Of a DNA stretch of 64,000 bases, positions 33,751 through 44,442 are shown piece by piece. The number at the start of each line of letters is the position of its first letter. Positions within the stretch are counted from its first letter, which is position 1. Under the pieces are notes generated by a model that saw only the letters and a list, made by a program, of their open reading frames with translations, was not told the DNA's origin and made no database searches. The stretch lies in NCBI GenBank assembly GCA_002007465.1, contig LNAC01000109.1, positions 172,037 to 236,036 of the forward strand, given 5' to 3'. The position numbers and the translations under genes were made by a program. This DNA comes from Ailurus styani (Eukaryota > Chordata > Mammalia > Carnivora > Ailuridae).

Positions 33751-33850
33751 TTATTAGGTGCAACCTCCTCATTTCATAGAGAAGGAAGCCAAGCCCCAGA
33801 GAACTTGTCACAGGTACATGGAGCGTCTGAGGGAAGACCATGCAAATATC
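33751..33850 (-). mobile_element. MIR SINE fragment
   Basis: 'cctcatttcatagagaagga' and 'agccccagagaacttgtcac' resemble a reverse MIR core. With its two neighbours it makes three MIR pieces in alternating orientation. Confidence 0.55.
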
Positions 33851-34606
33851 CTGACCAGCTCCAGAGCTCTAGGCTGTAAAGACCTTTGACCAGCTCTCTT
33901 TCTTGGAAGCTCCCTACCTAGGGACCAAAATACCCTTTGATGCAGTTCCAATGCACTTGTGAGCCACTCAAAATCGTCCCCACTCAGGCAACAGATAACT
34001 CACCATGTCATTCCCCGCCTGATGCCTTTTGAAGCAGCACTGTTCCCAAGAGTCCTCTGTCACTGGAGTGACAGTCCCTCATGTTGTACATCTTCCCAAA
34101 GCTGACACTCTGCTTTTGTGTTTTCAAATGCCCGAGACAGATCACAGAAAATGCCAGTACATTCCAGAAGGCAGGAGGGTATCCTGTAGGCTGTCCTGTG
34201 GCTAAGTGGGTGGGTGGGGGGGAATGTCTGATGATGTTTGATTTTTGTTTATTTGTTTATTTCCTTTCCAATCTACCTCAGCCATGGTTTGGTGAGGAAG
34301 AAAGTTCTGAAAGATGGGCGTTTGCTTTTGTAGGGTTTTAAATCTTGGAGAATTTCATGGTATCTTAGACTTAGAATCATGGATGGCAAGTGTAGAAGGG
34401 ACTCAGAGAGTGGCCTTTATACTTGGGGTTGTGGGGGTGCTATGTGACCCCTTCAGAAGCCCCAGTTGTGGCAAGATGAGGCTAGGTTAGGACTCTGGCT
34501 TCCAACTCCAGCCCTTATCTGAATAGCTTTGTCTTTATCTGCTTCACACACAGGGCTTGATGTAGACAACTTCTAGGAAGAGCATTCTTGTTTAAAAATC
34601 ACTGAT
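33851..34606. other. No gene; unassigned sequence
   Basis: Mixed sequence. 34350-34440 ('agaatcatggatggcaagtg', 'agaagggactcagagagtgg') plus the bases after the next SINE (34833-34890, 'acagattgggaaactgaggt') may be one old MIR-like repeat split by that SINE. Confidence 0.45.
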
Positions 34607-34622
34607 CTAATCTAGCTTTATT

Positions 34623-34817
34623 TTTTTTTAAAGATTTTATTTGTTTATATGACAGAGAGAGAGAGATTACAAGTAGGCAGAGAGGAAGGCAGAGAGAGAG
34701 GAGGAAGCAGGCTCCCTGCTGAGCAGAGAGCCCGATGCGGGGTTCAATCCTGGGACCCTGAGATCATGACCTGAGCTGAAGGCAGAGGCTTTAACCCACT
34801 GAGCCACCCAGGTGCCC
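34623..34817 (-). mobile_element. CAN SINE, minus orientation, young-type, with target-site duplication
   Basis: Tail complement 'tttttttaaagattttattt', 'gctgagcagagagcccgatg', 'gaccctgagatcatgacctg', 'ggcagaggctttaacccact' and 'gagccacccaggtgccc'. The 'gggttaaagcctctgc' variant is on the minus strand. 'taatctagctttatt' is repeated exactly at 34608-34622 and 34818-34832. Confidence 0.97.
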
Positions 34818-35018
34818 TAATCTAGCTTTATTATCTTACAGATTGGGAAACTGAGGTCAATATTGGGGAACAGATTTGTCCCATATACAAGAGCAAGCCC
34901 TCCTGAGTGGGGACACTAATCTCTGTGGGCTGCCAGGGACTTGAGCCCCAGTCTAAGTTCTGGGATGGGCTGGGATTGGAACTGCACACACAAACAATTG
35001 CAACTAAAATTGAGGTGA

Positions 35019-35202
35019 GGAGGGCCTGGGTGGCTCAGTCAGTTAAGGGGTTAAGTGTCTGCCTTCAGCTCAGGTCCTGCTCAGCAGGGAGTCAGCTTCT
35101 CTCTCTCTCTTTGACCCCTGCTCCTGGTCTCTCTCTTTCTCTCTGTTGCTCTCTCTACCTCAAATAACTAACTAACTAAAATCTTAAAAAAATAAAAATA
35201 CA
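35019..35202 (+). mobile_element. CAN SINE with an internal deletion
   Basis: 'gggcctgggtggctcagtca' head and 'aaataactaactaactaaaa' tail. The central 'atgatctcagggtcctggga...gggctcc' part is missing: 'ctcaggtc' runs straight into 'ctgctcagcagggagt', a loss of about 45-50 bases. 'gttaaggggttaagtgtctg' contains a small extra 'ggggttaa'. Duplications 'aaaattgaggtga' at 35006-35018 and 35203-35215 are exact. Confidence 0.95.
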
Positions 35203-35449
35203 AAAATTGAGGTGATAGATATGTTCATTAACCTTATCGTGGTAATCATTTTGCAATATACACATATATAAAATCACTAGGTTGTATACCCTAAGCCTAC
35301 ACAATGTTGCATGTCAATTACATCTACGTAGAGCTAGAAAAAAAAAAGGAAAAGAGAAGGGTCTGTGTATATAATAGGTGATGCATGTTTGTTGCTTTCT
35401 TATTGACTATTGATTGACTCAAAGCCTGGATACTTAAATTTAATGCCTA

Positions 35450-35610
35450 GCTACTTCTCATGAGCCATGTGAGGTTGAGAATGTCATTTAGCCTCTCTGA
35501 ACTTCAGGCACCTCCTCTTTCGAGTGGCAATTATAATACTTACTGCCAAAGATTGTTGTGAAGATTAAACGGGATAATGTATGAATGCTCCACTTTAAAT
35601 CCTAGTTTTT
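35450..35610 (+). mobile_element. MIR SINE
   Basis: 'atgtcatttagcctctctga', 'acttcaggcacctcctcttt', 'attgttgtgaagattaaacg' and 'ggataatgtatgaatgctcc' follow MIR order. Confidence 0.82.
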
Positions 35611-36575
35611 TAAATGTACAAATACATAGCAAAGTGTTTTTCTTCTAATATAAATGGAATTCACGAAGAGATTAAGCCTGAAGAGAGATTTATCCTTCGA
35701 GAGATAGGCACTGTTCTTGAAGTTGTAATCCACTGTGGAAATTGGGGATCATTTTGACATTTCTCGTGGATCATCAGGATAGTCTCCAAGGCCAGGGAAT
35801 GGGTTTGAAGATGTCTCCAAGCCTGGAATTTTAATAAAATATGCATTCCTTGTAAATTACACTGCTCACGTGAAAATTTGCTAGATGCTACAAATAGAGA
35901 TTGATGCCACATGAGGATTGCATTATTTTAAATTTGATTGATGCCATTCTCTTGTGCATTTCTGAAAGAAATATAGTGAAGTCAGGTGACTCCCTACCAG
36001 TCTTAAGTGATAGTTAGCATGATGGTTATTCAATAAAGACGTTCTTCTTAAATGTGTAGGAGGCACCCGTGCAACTAGATTCAGTCGCACACTGAAGGGT
36101 CTGCATATTCATTTTTCCCAATTGTTACCGAGAGTCCAATTTTAATTTGTTTGCTATTTCTGTTAATACCAAGCCCTACTTAGTATACCCATTGGAAGTC
36201 CTCAAGAATATTAACATGGAGTCCTCCTAGAATTGCTACAGAGTTTCTCAATGTTTGTGAATTACCCTGACAGGCTTTTAGTTTTAACTCACATTAAGTA
36301 GATTTCATTATTAACAAGAATATGTGCAAATTAAAATGAGTCCATTAACATCTTAAATACATGGCATTTTTTAAAAGAAAGCAAGTGGGAAAAAAATTGA
36401 GAGAAGGCATTTTGCAAAAACAAAGTTGCCAAAAATAGAGTAAAGAAACCAAAGTTAACCATACTAATAAGGGCATACTGAGTGTTTACCACCGTGTACT
36501 GGGAAATATTATGTAGAAGAAAGTAGATTGGACCAGAAATCTGGGGCCTGAGTTTCAGTTTTTGGTCAGTTTTCA
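35611..36575. other. No gene; AT-rich unassigned sequence
   Basis: Unique-looking, with several TAAT-type cores at 35920-36330. No coding signal. Confidence 0.5.

Positions 36576-36602
<27 letters not shown>
36576..36602. repeat. (CA)n microsatellite
   Basis: About 13 CA units followed by '(caaa)n'. Confidence 0.95.
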
Positions 36603-36606
<4 letters not shown>

Positions 36607-36799
36607 AACAAACAAAAAACCAATCTGCCAACAGACAGATAATTGTCTAATTCACAATATAGTCAATTTGTCAAATGACAATTTCAAAGAATTTACTCAG
36701 AATGTATTTATTTTAAACTGTTGGATGATTTAAAAAAAATGTTCAGAAGATTTCAGTAAAGTTTTAGGGGATTGGCTTTCATTTTGCCTCCAGAACAAG

Positions 36800-36992
36800 T
36801 TTTTTTGTTTTTGTTTGTTTTTTTAGACTTTATTTGAGAGAGAGAGCACAAGCAGGGGAAGGGGCAGAGGGAGGGGAAGAAGCAGACTCTGTGCTGAGCA
36901 GGGAGCCCGACGTGCGGCTCTATCCCAGGACCCTGGGATCAATGACCTGAACAGAAGGCAGACGGTTAACTGACTGGGCCACCCAGGTGCCC
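36800..36992 (-). mobile_element. CAN SINE, minus orientation
   Basis: T/G tail complement, 'agactttatttgagagagag', 'gctgagcagggagcccgacg', 'gaccctgggatcaatgacct', 'actgggccacccaggtgccc'. 'ccagaacaag' is duplicated at 36790-36799 and 36993-37002. Confidence 0.95.
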
Positions 36993-37177
36993 CCAGAACA
37001 AGATTTTAAGAACTGTTCCTCCCATCCCAAGCTGCCTGTGACTGGAGTTTGCCTTGCAGAATCAATGGCAGGAGCCCTGCGTAGAGGGAGGAGACCCTGG
37101 GCCTTGAACCCCCAGATCAACCAGGCCTGCCCTCTTTTACCCTAGGAGGTTTTTTTGGGGGGAAAAAATGTTTCATT

Positions 37178-37312
37178 GGAGCACTTACTATCCCTATCCC
37201 AGACAGTGAGTGTCCTCACTCCTGTCCTTTTGAGGAAGGTGACTGTCATCCTCATGTTGCAAGTGAGGAAATGGGCTCAGAGTGCACCAAGCCCAGGTCT
37301 CTAACTTTCTGT
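37178..37312 (-). mobile_element. MIR SINE
   Basis: 'ttggagcacttactatccct', 'catcctcatgttgcaagtga', 'ggaaatgggctcagagtgca' are MIR in reverse order. Confidence 0.68.
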
Positions 37313-38852
37313 AGAAAACCACACATTCCATAATATCTCTAGGCAAGCTGCAAATGATCTGGTAAGGCTCTTTTGATCTCCCTCATCTGGGGACTATCTA
37401 GGGATTTTAGTCAGCCTTTAGGATCACTTTGCAACATGACCTTGAGCTGTGATCACCAGAGACCACAGCTCCCTGCTCCCCCTTACCCAGCATAAGCGTG
37501 GTCAGACCACCCACCTGGGCTCTTCCTGTTCCCAAGTGGGTCTCACTGCCTCACCTGCCTCTTTCCTGGCTCTCTAGCCTCATTCCCACCCTTTCCAGGA
37601 AAACTGAAGTATCCTCACAACTACAGCTGCGGTGCAAGAAGGAGGTAGAACCAACACGCTGATTAACAACAGCTCTGCAATCAGCAGTCACCCAGCCCCT
37701 AGGACTCCAGTTCCGCAAGATGAGTACATTCTGGAGTTCTGGGCAGCACCACTGTGCCTACAGTAACAACACTGGATGGGACACTTACAAATCTGTGAAG
37801 AGGGTAGACCTTCTGCTAAATTCTTACCACAAAAGAACAAAAACAGAAACAAACATGAACACAAAGCATGCGCATTGAGATCCCAGCCCTGGGTTTGCCT
37901 CAATAGGCATAACCCAAGAGCCCTATGGTCTCAAACAGGGAAACCAAGGCACAGGAGGCGAACTTACTTCCCGAGTTACACAGATGGTAACTCCCAACCA
38001 CCTGTTGCTTCCCCACCTCTCCCTGCCAAGCCCTTGCCCCTCAATCCCCAGACCACAAGACCTGCCATCTCTTCCAAACTCCAGACTCTTTGAAAGCAGC
38101 TCATAGCTCTTTGGCTCCCTGACCAGTGTGTTTGCAATTGTGAGTTAGCTTTTCAGAGTGTATTTCTTCTCTCTCCTGCTAGGGTGTGAGGCTTCCCTTG
38201 TGCTCTTCTTCCAAGCGGTCCCCATAGGACAGAGAGCATTCCTGTGCAATCTCAGCCAGCCTAGAGGCTATTTCTTCCCGGTAAGTTCAGTTCATGCATT
38301 TGTTCTTACTGATTACTGTGGGGATGTGTTCGCCGTCCGGCTCCAGAATTGTCTTCACGGGGCAACGGCAGCTGTGTTGCGGGGATGGTTCGCACTCCGT
38401 CCGCCTGCTCAGCATCCATTCCAACTGTGTTCTGTTAACCTGTCAGCTGCTCGGAGCCCCAGCTGCTCCCCTCCCAGCTCCTCCTGCCGTGGCAGGTGAC
38501 CTTGCCCTGGCCCCGATGTAGGGCTGGTTGTCTGAGCCCGTCTCCCTAATGCCGTACCCCACCTCCCTGTGGGATGGCCTTGTTCTAGGGGCCGCTAACC
38601 ATTGTTATTTGGGGCAAAGATTGGGGAAAAGACTGAGGGTCATACTTTTTCCCCCTTCATGAGGGTGTGCTTTAGCCAACCGCCAGGATATCCAAGAAGG
38701 AGGCCAGAAGGGTCCATGAGGCTGAAGGTGAGGTGCTGTGTGCTTCTGGGTACACAGAAGAGTCAGCAGAAGCCCCCATATCCCCCCCCCAATTCTCTTC
38801 CTTCTTAGGAACACCTGCCTACCTAGGCTGCTCTATCTGTGTGGTAGAGAGC
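37313..38852. other. No gene; 1.5 kb unassigned sequence
   Basis: A GC-richer stretch at 38310-38530 has a 113-codon plus-strand open frame starting at 38158, without recognisable domain or exon signals that I trust. The rest is mixed sequence. Confidence 0.5.
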
Positions 38853-39360
38853 ACCATGGCTCCCCAGAGAGGTCCCCATTCTAATCTCCAGAACATGTGG
38901 ATTTGTTAGTTAACATGGCAGAGAGGAATTAAGGGTACAGGTGGAATTAAGGTTGTTAATAACGAGATTATCCTGGATGAACGGAGGGCCCCATGTGTTT
39001 GGTATCCTTATAAGTGGAAGAGAGAATTGGAAGAGATGTCAGGAGAAGGACTCAGCTCAATGTTTCTGGCTTTGAGGAGGGAAGGAGACCATCAGGCAAG
39101 GGAAGCAGGCAGCTTGTAGAAGCTTGAAAAGACAAGAAAAAGAACACCCCCCCCCACCGACACACACACACACACACACACACACACCCGCTGACTAGAG
39201 CTTATAGAAAGCAGCGTGCCTTGCCAACATCCTGCGCTTAGCCCGGTAAGCCCCATGTCAGGCTTCTGACAGACAGAATTGTGAGATATTAAATTTGTCT
39301 CCTTTTTAAGCCACTGAATTGGTGATAATTTGTCACAGCAGCAGTAGAGAACTAATACAG
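38853..39360 (+). mobile_element. MaLR MLT1-type LTR, carrying a (C)n(CA)n microsatellite
   Basis: 'cattctaatctccagaacat', 'gaggaattaagggtacaggt', 'cgagattatcctggatgaac', 'tttggtatccttataagtgg', then 'agaattgtgagatattaaat', 'taagccactgaattggtgat' and 'agagaactaataca' at the end. Complete in outline. Confidence 0.88.
39147..39187. repeat. C-run plus (CA)n microsatellite inside the MLT1 LTR
   Basis: 'cccccccccacc' followed by about 14 CA units. The homopolymer C is prone to length error. Confidence 0.92.
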
Positions 39361-39774
39361 TCTATAAGCCTTAAATACTCTCCATTTGCGAACCTTTTGT
39401 CAATCAGAGGAAAAATCCACCTTTTCGAGTTTACCTTTTGTTGGTTTTTAGATTTGAAATGGTATCCTGGGCTGCAAACGTGGGTGTTTCCTTTTTTACC
39501 CATTGTTCGGGCTGGTGGAACTGCTTTCCAGTGGTTTTCAAATCGTGCTATGATTTTCTTAAGCTGTGTAAAAAGTTAAGCTCTGGTCAATCGGTCAATT
39601 TGGTTTTCCTCTGAAAACTCTTTTTCAAAAAGCAATTTTGTATTTGAACCAACTTTGTTACAATTGTGAATGCCAGCCCTGGTTGCTAAGAGAAGCAGCC
39701 AGGGTGTTGCCATGGGAACAATTGTTTTAAAATCAGGAATAACAAGCTCTAGGCAGAAGGAGCTAAGGTAGGGA

Positions 39775-39826
39775 AGGCAGGGGAGATAGCTACCTAGTAC
39801 CTGGTCCTCATTAGGGAAAACAGCCT
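39775..39826 (+). other. Donor segment of the 52-bp inverted copy at 44246-44297
   Basis: This unique-looking segment begins 'aggcaggggagatagc' and ends 'ttagggaaaacagcct'. Its exact reverse complement occupies 44246-44297 inside a CAN SINE. The flanks here ('gtagggaa' left, 'gaggtttcctgctg' right) are ordinary non-SINE sequence, so this is the source and the SINE is the recipient. Confidence 0.9.
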
Positions 39827-39889
39827 GAGGTTTCCTGCTGATTCCAGAAGTCCTGCAGACATTGTCCTGCTACTCTGGACGGCAATAGT

Positions 39890-40118
39890 AAATACATGGG
39901 TTTCAGATTCAGACAGATTTCGGTCTGAATCCCTAGTTTGCCCATGCCACCAGCAAGACCTACGGTAAGCCACAGGACTACTCAGGGACTCCTTTGTGTT
40001 AATCATGAAATGAGGATGACAATAGTACTTACCTCCTGGGGTGGCTGTGATTACACGAGACAACATGCCCAATTTGTTTAGCACAGAGCCTGGTGAGTAG
40101 TAAGAGCTCAGCTCCTCA
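39890..40118 (+). mobile_element. MIR SINE, near full length
   Basis: 'tgggtttcagattcagacag', 'ggtctgaatccctagtttgc', 'caatagtacttacctcctgg', 'tttagcacagagcctggtga' in MIR order. Confidence 0.85.
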
Positions 40119-41992
40119 TGGTGCTGCTACACTTAGACAAGAGGCTGTGGTTTCGGGGCTCTAGATAGTTCCTCCAAACCAAGTTGGAGGAGGAGCTTTA
40201 TAAAGATTTGCAATCCATCAGGCGGGGGGGATAAGTGGTCCTCCTGCGTGTTACTGGTGGGCAGCTCACCTTGAGTCAGCCACACCTGAACTAGTCTCTA
40301 CCCTGCACAGTGAGCGAGGCCAGGGCTCCTATGCTCCTCTCCCCTGGCAACACTGTCAAAACTTTGACAAGCATGATGTCCTCTTCTGTCTGTCTCTACC
40401 TGTGAGCCAATAACCAGCAGCTTGAGGGCTGGCACTGGTGAAGGCATCAGCTTTGAGGAAACCTGCTCTAAATGGCTCTCTAGTTGCTCTGGGCAGCAGC
40501 GGTGTGATCTCTCTGATTTCACCAAAGGGTGACCATTGAGAAAGTCAGGAGGCAGTTCGAGTGAGACAAGGTACACAGAGTCTTTGAAGCCTGGCTGACC
40601 AGCTTGCAGATGAGCCACCATGAAGAGAAAGTGCTCAATGGAGTGGGAGGAACCGAGTCTATGCTGTGGAGCTGGGAGAGTAGCCAAATGTGGGGTTATA
40701 TTGGGAGGACTGGGCAGGAGAGGCAGTAAAAGAGGACCAGTCATCAGCAGAAGGTCCACCAGGGGACAGGGTGGGGTAGCAATGAAGGACCTCGGGCAGT
40801 TCTGCCCCAGGGTGGACGTGCGTTCCTGTGTTCCCAAACCCAAGGGCAGGGCTGAGATGTTGGGAGACCTGGCCTTTCAGCCTGGGCCACCTGAAAAACC
40901 CAACTCACCACCAAGCAGAAAAGCAGCCTTCTTGTTCGAGCTTGAGGAGAAGTTTCTGGGCCCAGAGTCAGTACATGTCCCCCTCAAGAGTAATTGGTCT
41001 GTTCCTCTTTGAGGTCAGGACTGCTGAATTACGTAGGTACCCCCCTTCCTCACTGGCTGCTGAAAACCCTTGAGCCGCACGTGTGGCCCACACAGAACAT
41101 GTGCACAATCGTGGAAGCATGCACATTTGTTTGATTTAGATTCCGGCCCAGATTTACTTTATATTCCTACTCTGGTTTGCTTTCTTACTTACACCTAAAA
41201 AATGTTGGCTCTTGCTTTTGAAATAAAAAGAAAAAGAATGCTTTGAAATTCCATTTTTCTTCATTTTACCAATAATTGTTTTTCTCCTTGTAAAATAGTA
41301 TCATCTATGGTATAATTTGTGATCGAATCCCTCTGTGGCTGTAGTGTATCACTAGTATCCTAACTTACACTGTATCTGTAGTGTAATCTATCATCACGTC
41401 GATAATCAAAATAGCACAGTCCTTGTGCTGAATGGAAAACTTAGGCAAATACAAGGAAAACTCATCTCGAATCCCACCTCTGTTAACATTTTGGAACACA
41501 CGTCACCACCAAAATGGAAACCAGTCTTTGGCCTTGACTTTCCATGAACTTAATGGTCCAGCTGCTCAGGCTGGGGGGTGGGGAGGACATCCCTAAATTC
41601 AGGAATAGTGCCAGAGGCCTGACTGTGTACAGACCGCCCCAAACAAAGTAGACGCCCAATAAGACTTGAACTAAACCCCATTCAACAATGGACTATTTTT
41701 TTAAATGAGTATTAAATAGAGCCACTCCCTGGTTATTCAATGTCAGTGTATTCTGGAGTTTTCAAAGGAGTTTACGTGGATAGTCTGAGACTAGGACAGC
41801 AGCAAAGGTAAGAAAAAAGAATATGAAGGTGTAGTTCGGTATATTAGATAGTTCTTGACTTGTATCTCTTCATGCACTGGGGAGGATGGCTATAAAAATT
41901 ATGAATTCTTTAATATGGTCTTGTTTTGTTAATTTAAGCTTTTATTAGCATATAATTATGTAGTGCTTTGGAGTCTAAAGAACGTCAGAGGA
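40119..41992. other. No gene; 1.9 kb unassigned sequence
   Basis: The longest open frame (181 codons, minus strand, 40298-40843) is low-complexity in composition, matches no family I know, and overlaps a 130-codon open frame on the other strand. I read both as chance in GC-richer sequence. 41200-41480 is AT-rich. Confidence 0.5.
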
Positions 41993-42178
41993 GAGGCACC
42001 TAGGTGGCTCGGTCGGTTGAATGTTGGACTCTTGGTCTCAGCTCAGGTCATGATCTCAGCGTTGTGGGATGGAGCCCCTTGTTGGGCTCTGTGATTAGCA
42101 TAGAGTCTGCTTGAAATTCTCTCTAGCCTTCTGCCATTTCCCCACTCCCTAAAATAAATAAATAAATCTTTTAAAAAA
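41993..42178 (+). mobile_element. CAN SINE
   Basis: 'gaggcacctaggtggctcgg', 'caggtcatgatctcagcgtt', 'aaataaataaataaatcttt' tail. Target duplication unclear. Confidence 0.94.
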
Positions 42179-42944
42179 TGTGGGATGTCAGGGGAACCTT
42201 TCTCCTACATCTGGAATTGTTATGTTCATCTAGTCATTCAACTCGTCTTAACTAAGCCACAGTTTTGAGGCTATCACGTCAAGGATTAAAGATGACTATT
42301 CATGGTCCTTACCTCCAAGGAGCCCCTTTTCTAGTGGAGTTACAATGCCATGGATGATAATGCATGTTTTGCCTCCCCGAGGTTTTGGAAGCACAGAGAA
42401 GGAATGAATGGAGGCAGCCCAGGGAAGCAGAGGACAGAGTCCCCAAAGGACCAGAACTTCCCTAGACCAAGAAGGGTAGCATGGCGGGGGACAGAGCTAT
42501 TAAGGTAGTGAACAGCACACAGCTCAGAGGTCACAGTTGGAAAGATCACAGTGGGTCTGAGTTACTCCAAGTGTGGTTGGAGGTTGGATGGGAAAAGCAG
42601 AAGGGTGGCCCCTTCCTGCCTCATCTCTGGGATGCCTCACCCCCTTGTTCCCACACCTTGGTATCGAGCTCTCCACCCAAGTCCCACTCTTGTACTCCCA
42701 GTTTGGGTTCTGTTTTCTGGGATGGCTACAGCTGAGAGAGCATGCAAGGAATTCAGCAGTTAATAAGTGCTCAATAAATGTCAGCTACTTTTATGACCCA
42801 TGTCACCAGCCGCCATATTTCTATAAAGTTATAGTCACTTGAATTGCGTGTCTCTTTGAGGGTACGTCTAGAAGCTTAACAGCCAAAGGGAAGTATTTCC
42901 ACCCTGGATTAAACCTCTTCATTGTAAATAAATCTTTAAAATCA
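42179..42944. other. No gene; unassigned sequence
   Basis: 42225-42370 ('catctagtcattcaactcgt', 'catggtccttacctccaagg', 'agccccttttctagtgg') resembles an old repeat of the 'attcattcaacaaatatt' kind. Overlapping plus-strand open frames of 70-89 codons at 42480-42840 are unremarkable. Confidence 0.45.
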
Positions 42945-42945
42945 G

Positions 42946-43134
42946 AGGAGCAGTGCCTTGGTAGGGCGGTTGGATGAGTGTCTGACTCTCGATTTCAGCT
43001 CAGATCACGGTTTCCGCATCATGAGTTTGAGCCTGGTGTCGGATTCCACACTCAGCATGGAATCTGCTTGAGTTTCTCACTCCCTCTCCTTTTGCCCCTT
43101 CCCTACACCCCTCTACAACCAACCAATCTATCTT
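42946..43134 (+). mobile_element. CAN SINE, older copy, tail interrupted by another SINE
   Basis: 'agcagtgccttggtagggcg' head (diverged), 'gattccacactcagcatgga', CT-rich part. The tail '...caatctatctt' is broken by the SINE at 43135-43343 and resumes at 43360 with 'aaaaaatacc'. Confidence 0.85.
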
Positions 43135-43343
43135 TTTTTTTTTTTAAAGATTTTTTTTTCTTTTTTCTTTATTTCACAGCGGGAGAGAGATCACAAGGAG
43201 GCAGAGAGGCAGGCAGAGAGAGAGAGGGGGAAGCAGGCTCCCTGCCAAGCAGAGAGCCCGATGCGGGCCTTGATCCCAGGACCCTGAGATCATGACCTGG
43301 GCCGAAAGCAGAGGCTTTAACCCACTGAGCCACCCAGGCGCCC
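43135..43343 (-). mobile_element. CAN SINE, minus orientation, young-type, nested in the previous SINE
   Basis: Tail complement with T/C runs, 'gccaagcagagagcccgatg', 'gaccctgagatcatgacctg', 'gcagaggctttaacccactg', 'agccacccaggcgccc'. 'ccaaccaatctatctt' is duplicated at 43119-43134 and 43344-43359. Carries the 'gggttaaagcctctgc' variant. Confidence 0.96.
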
Positions 43344-43369
43344 CCAACCAATCTATCTTAAAAAATACC

Positions 43370-44203
43370 TTTTCATGGTCATCCTAAAAGACGTCTCCTT
43401 GTGGCTCAGGTAAGAGAGAGCACCTTCCCTCATGGCAACTTGCTACAAGAGAACCTTGGCTCCTGTCCTGCCAAGTCCAGGATCCTGGCCCCACACACAG
43501 CTCCCAGGACACAAGAGGCAGATGAAAACAGAGTGACCCAGGCAGGGGGCCCTACTGCTGTGAGTTCTGACACCGGAGACGGTGTCCTGCTGGAGAGGGG
43601 GCATTTACGGGCCAGCATGTGAAAGTGGAGTCACTTGGCCAGAAAGACATCCCTTCGGTTCCTTTTGTGGGATAATTGCTGACGTGTTAGGAATTGCTGC
43701 CCGGCGGACATACCAGACCACAGTCTGCAAACCCACAATATTTATGTTTTGAAATGTCAGACCTTTGAGTTTAAAAGCAGACTTTAAAGGGTTTGAGAAA
43801 CTGGCAATTAATCAGAACTCTGTGCTCAGAATTAAAGCACAGGATGGTTTGGGTTTATTGTGTCTTCATCTGCAGATGGCTATGACTGGATATAATTATT
43901 TTTTCTTCTTGGTGCTCAGATACCCATTTGTCTGAGTTTTACGACTTACTGTTTGGCATTTGGTAGGCATAGTCCAGCATCGCAGTGGGTCTGCAGGTCT
44001 TTTCTTTTTCACTGGTGTTGCTGTTATATTCAGAACGATGCCCGCTGGGTTTTTTGACCACCGTGGGATCAGGTTCTCATTGTCTGATAGTCACTGATAG
44101 ACTCATTGACAGACAGATCTACGGTCTGGATTCTGTCCCTTCGGTCTCCTGATTTCTGCCTGAGGAAAGTACAGTGGCCTCTGTGCTTTAAATAGCATCT
44201 TTG
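43370..44203. other. No gene; unassigned sequence
   Basis: 43740-43920 is unique-looking with AATTAAT-like cores. Short opposing open frames at 43401-43622 have no recognisable domain. Confidence 0.5.
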
Positions 44204-44442
44204 AGGGGTGCCTGAGTGGGTTGGTTCAGCATCCAACTCTGGCTTAGGCTGTTTTCCCTAATGAGGACCAGGTACTAGGTAGCTATCTCCCCTGCCTGGG
44301 ATTGAGCCACGTGTCAGGCTCTGTGCTCAGTGGGGCGTCTGCTTGAGGATTCTCTTCCTCTCCTTCTTCCTCTGCCAATCCTTCCACTCATGCTGTCTTT
44401 CCCTCTCTCTGTGTCTCAAATAAATAAATAAAATCTTAAAAA
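44204..44442 (+). mobile_element. CAN SINE carrying a 52-bp templated inverted insertion
   Basis: Head 'ggggtgcctgagtgggttgg', 3' part 'ctgggattgagccacgtgtc', 'tgctcagtggggcgtctgct' and tail 'aaataaataaataaaatctt' are normal CAN SINE. Between 'ggcttagg' and 'cctgggattgag', about 15 expected bases ('tcatgatctcagggt' in sister copies) are absent and 46 unrelated bases (44249-44294) are present. With the shared 'agg' and 'cct' at the junctions, 44246-44297 is an exact reverse complement of 39775-39826. The element is consequently about 239 bp instead of about 200. Confidence 0.95.
44246..44297 (-). other. 52-bp inverted copy of 39775-39826
   Basis: I compared all 52 positions: the match is complete, ends with 'aggctg' at left and 'ctgcct' at right. 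Left junction homology between SINE and donor is 'agg' ('cagg' if the SINE originally had C), right junction homology is 'cct'. Confidence 0.93.

Noticed and set aside
40298..40843. 181-codon minus-strand open frame as a possible host gene
   Set aside because: Composition is Pro/Leu/Ser-rich without domains, the opposite strand also has a 130-codon frame, and no exon signals or family resemblance were visible.
39775..44297. The 52-bp inverted pair as a transposon's terminal inverted repeats or an attachment site
   Set aside because: One copy lies inside a SINE body with SINE sequence on both sides and there are no target duplications or mobile-element genes bounded by the pair; a templated insertion explains it better.
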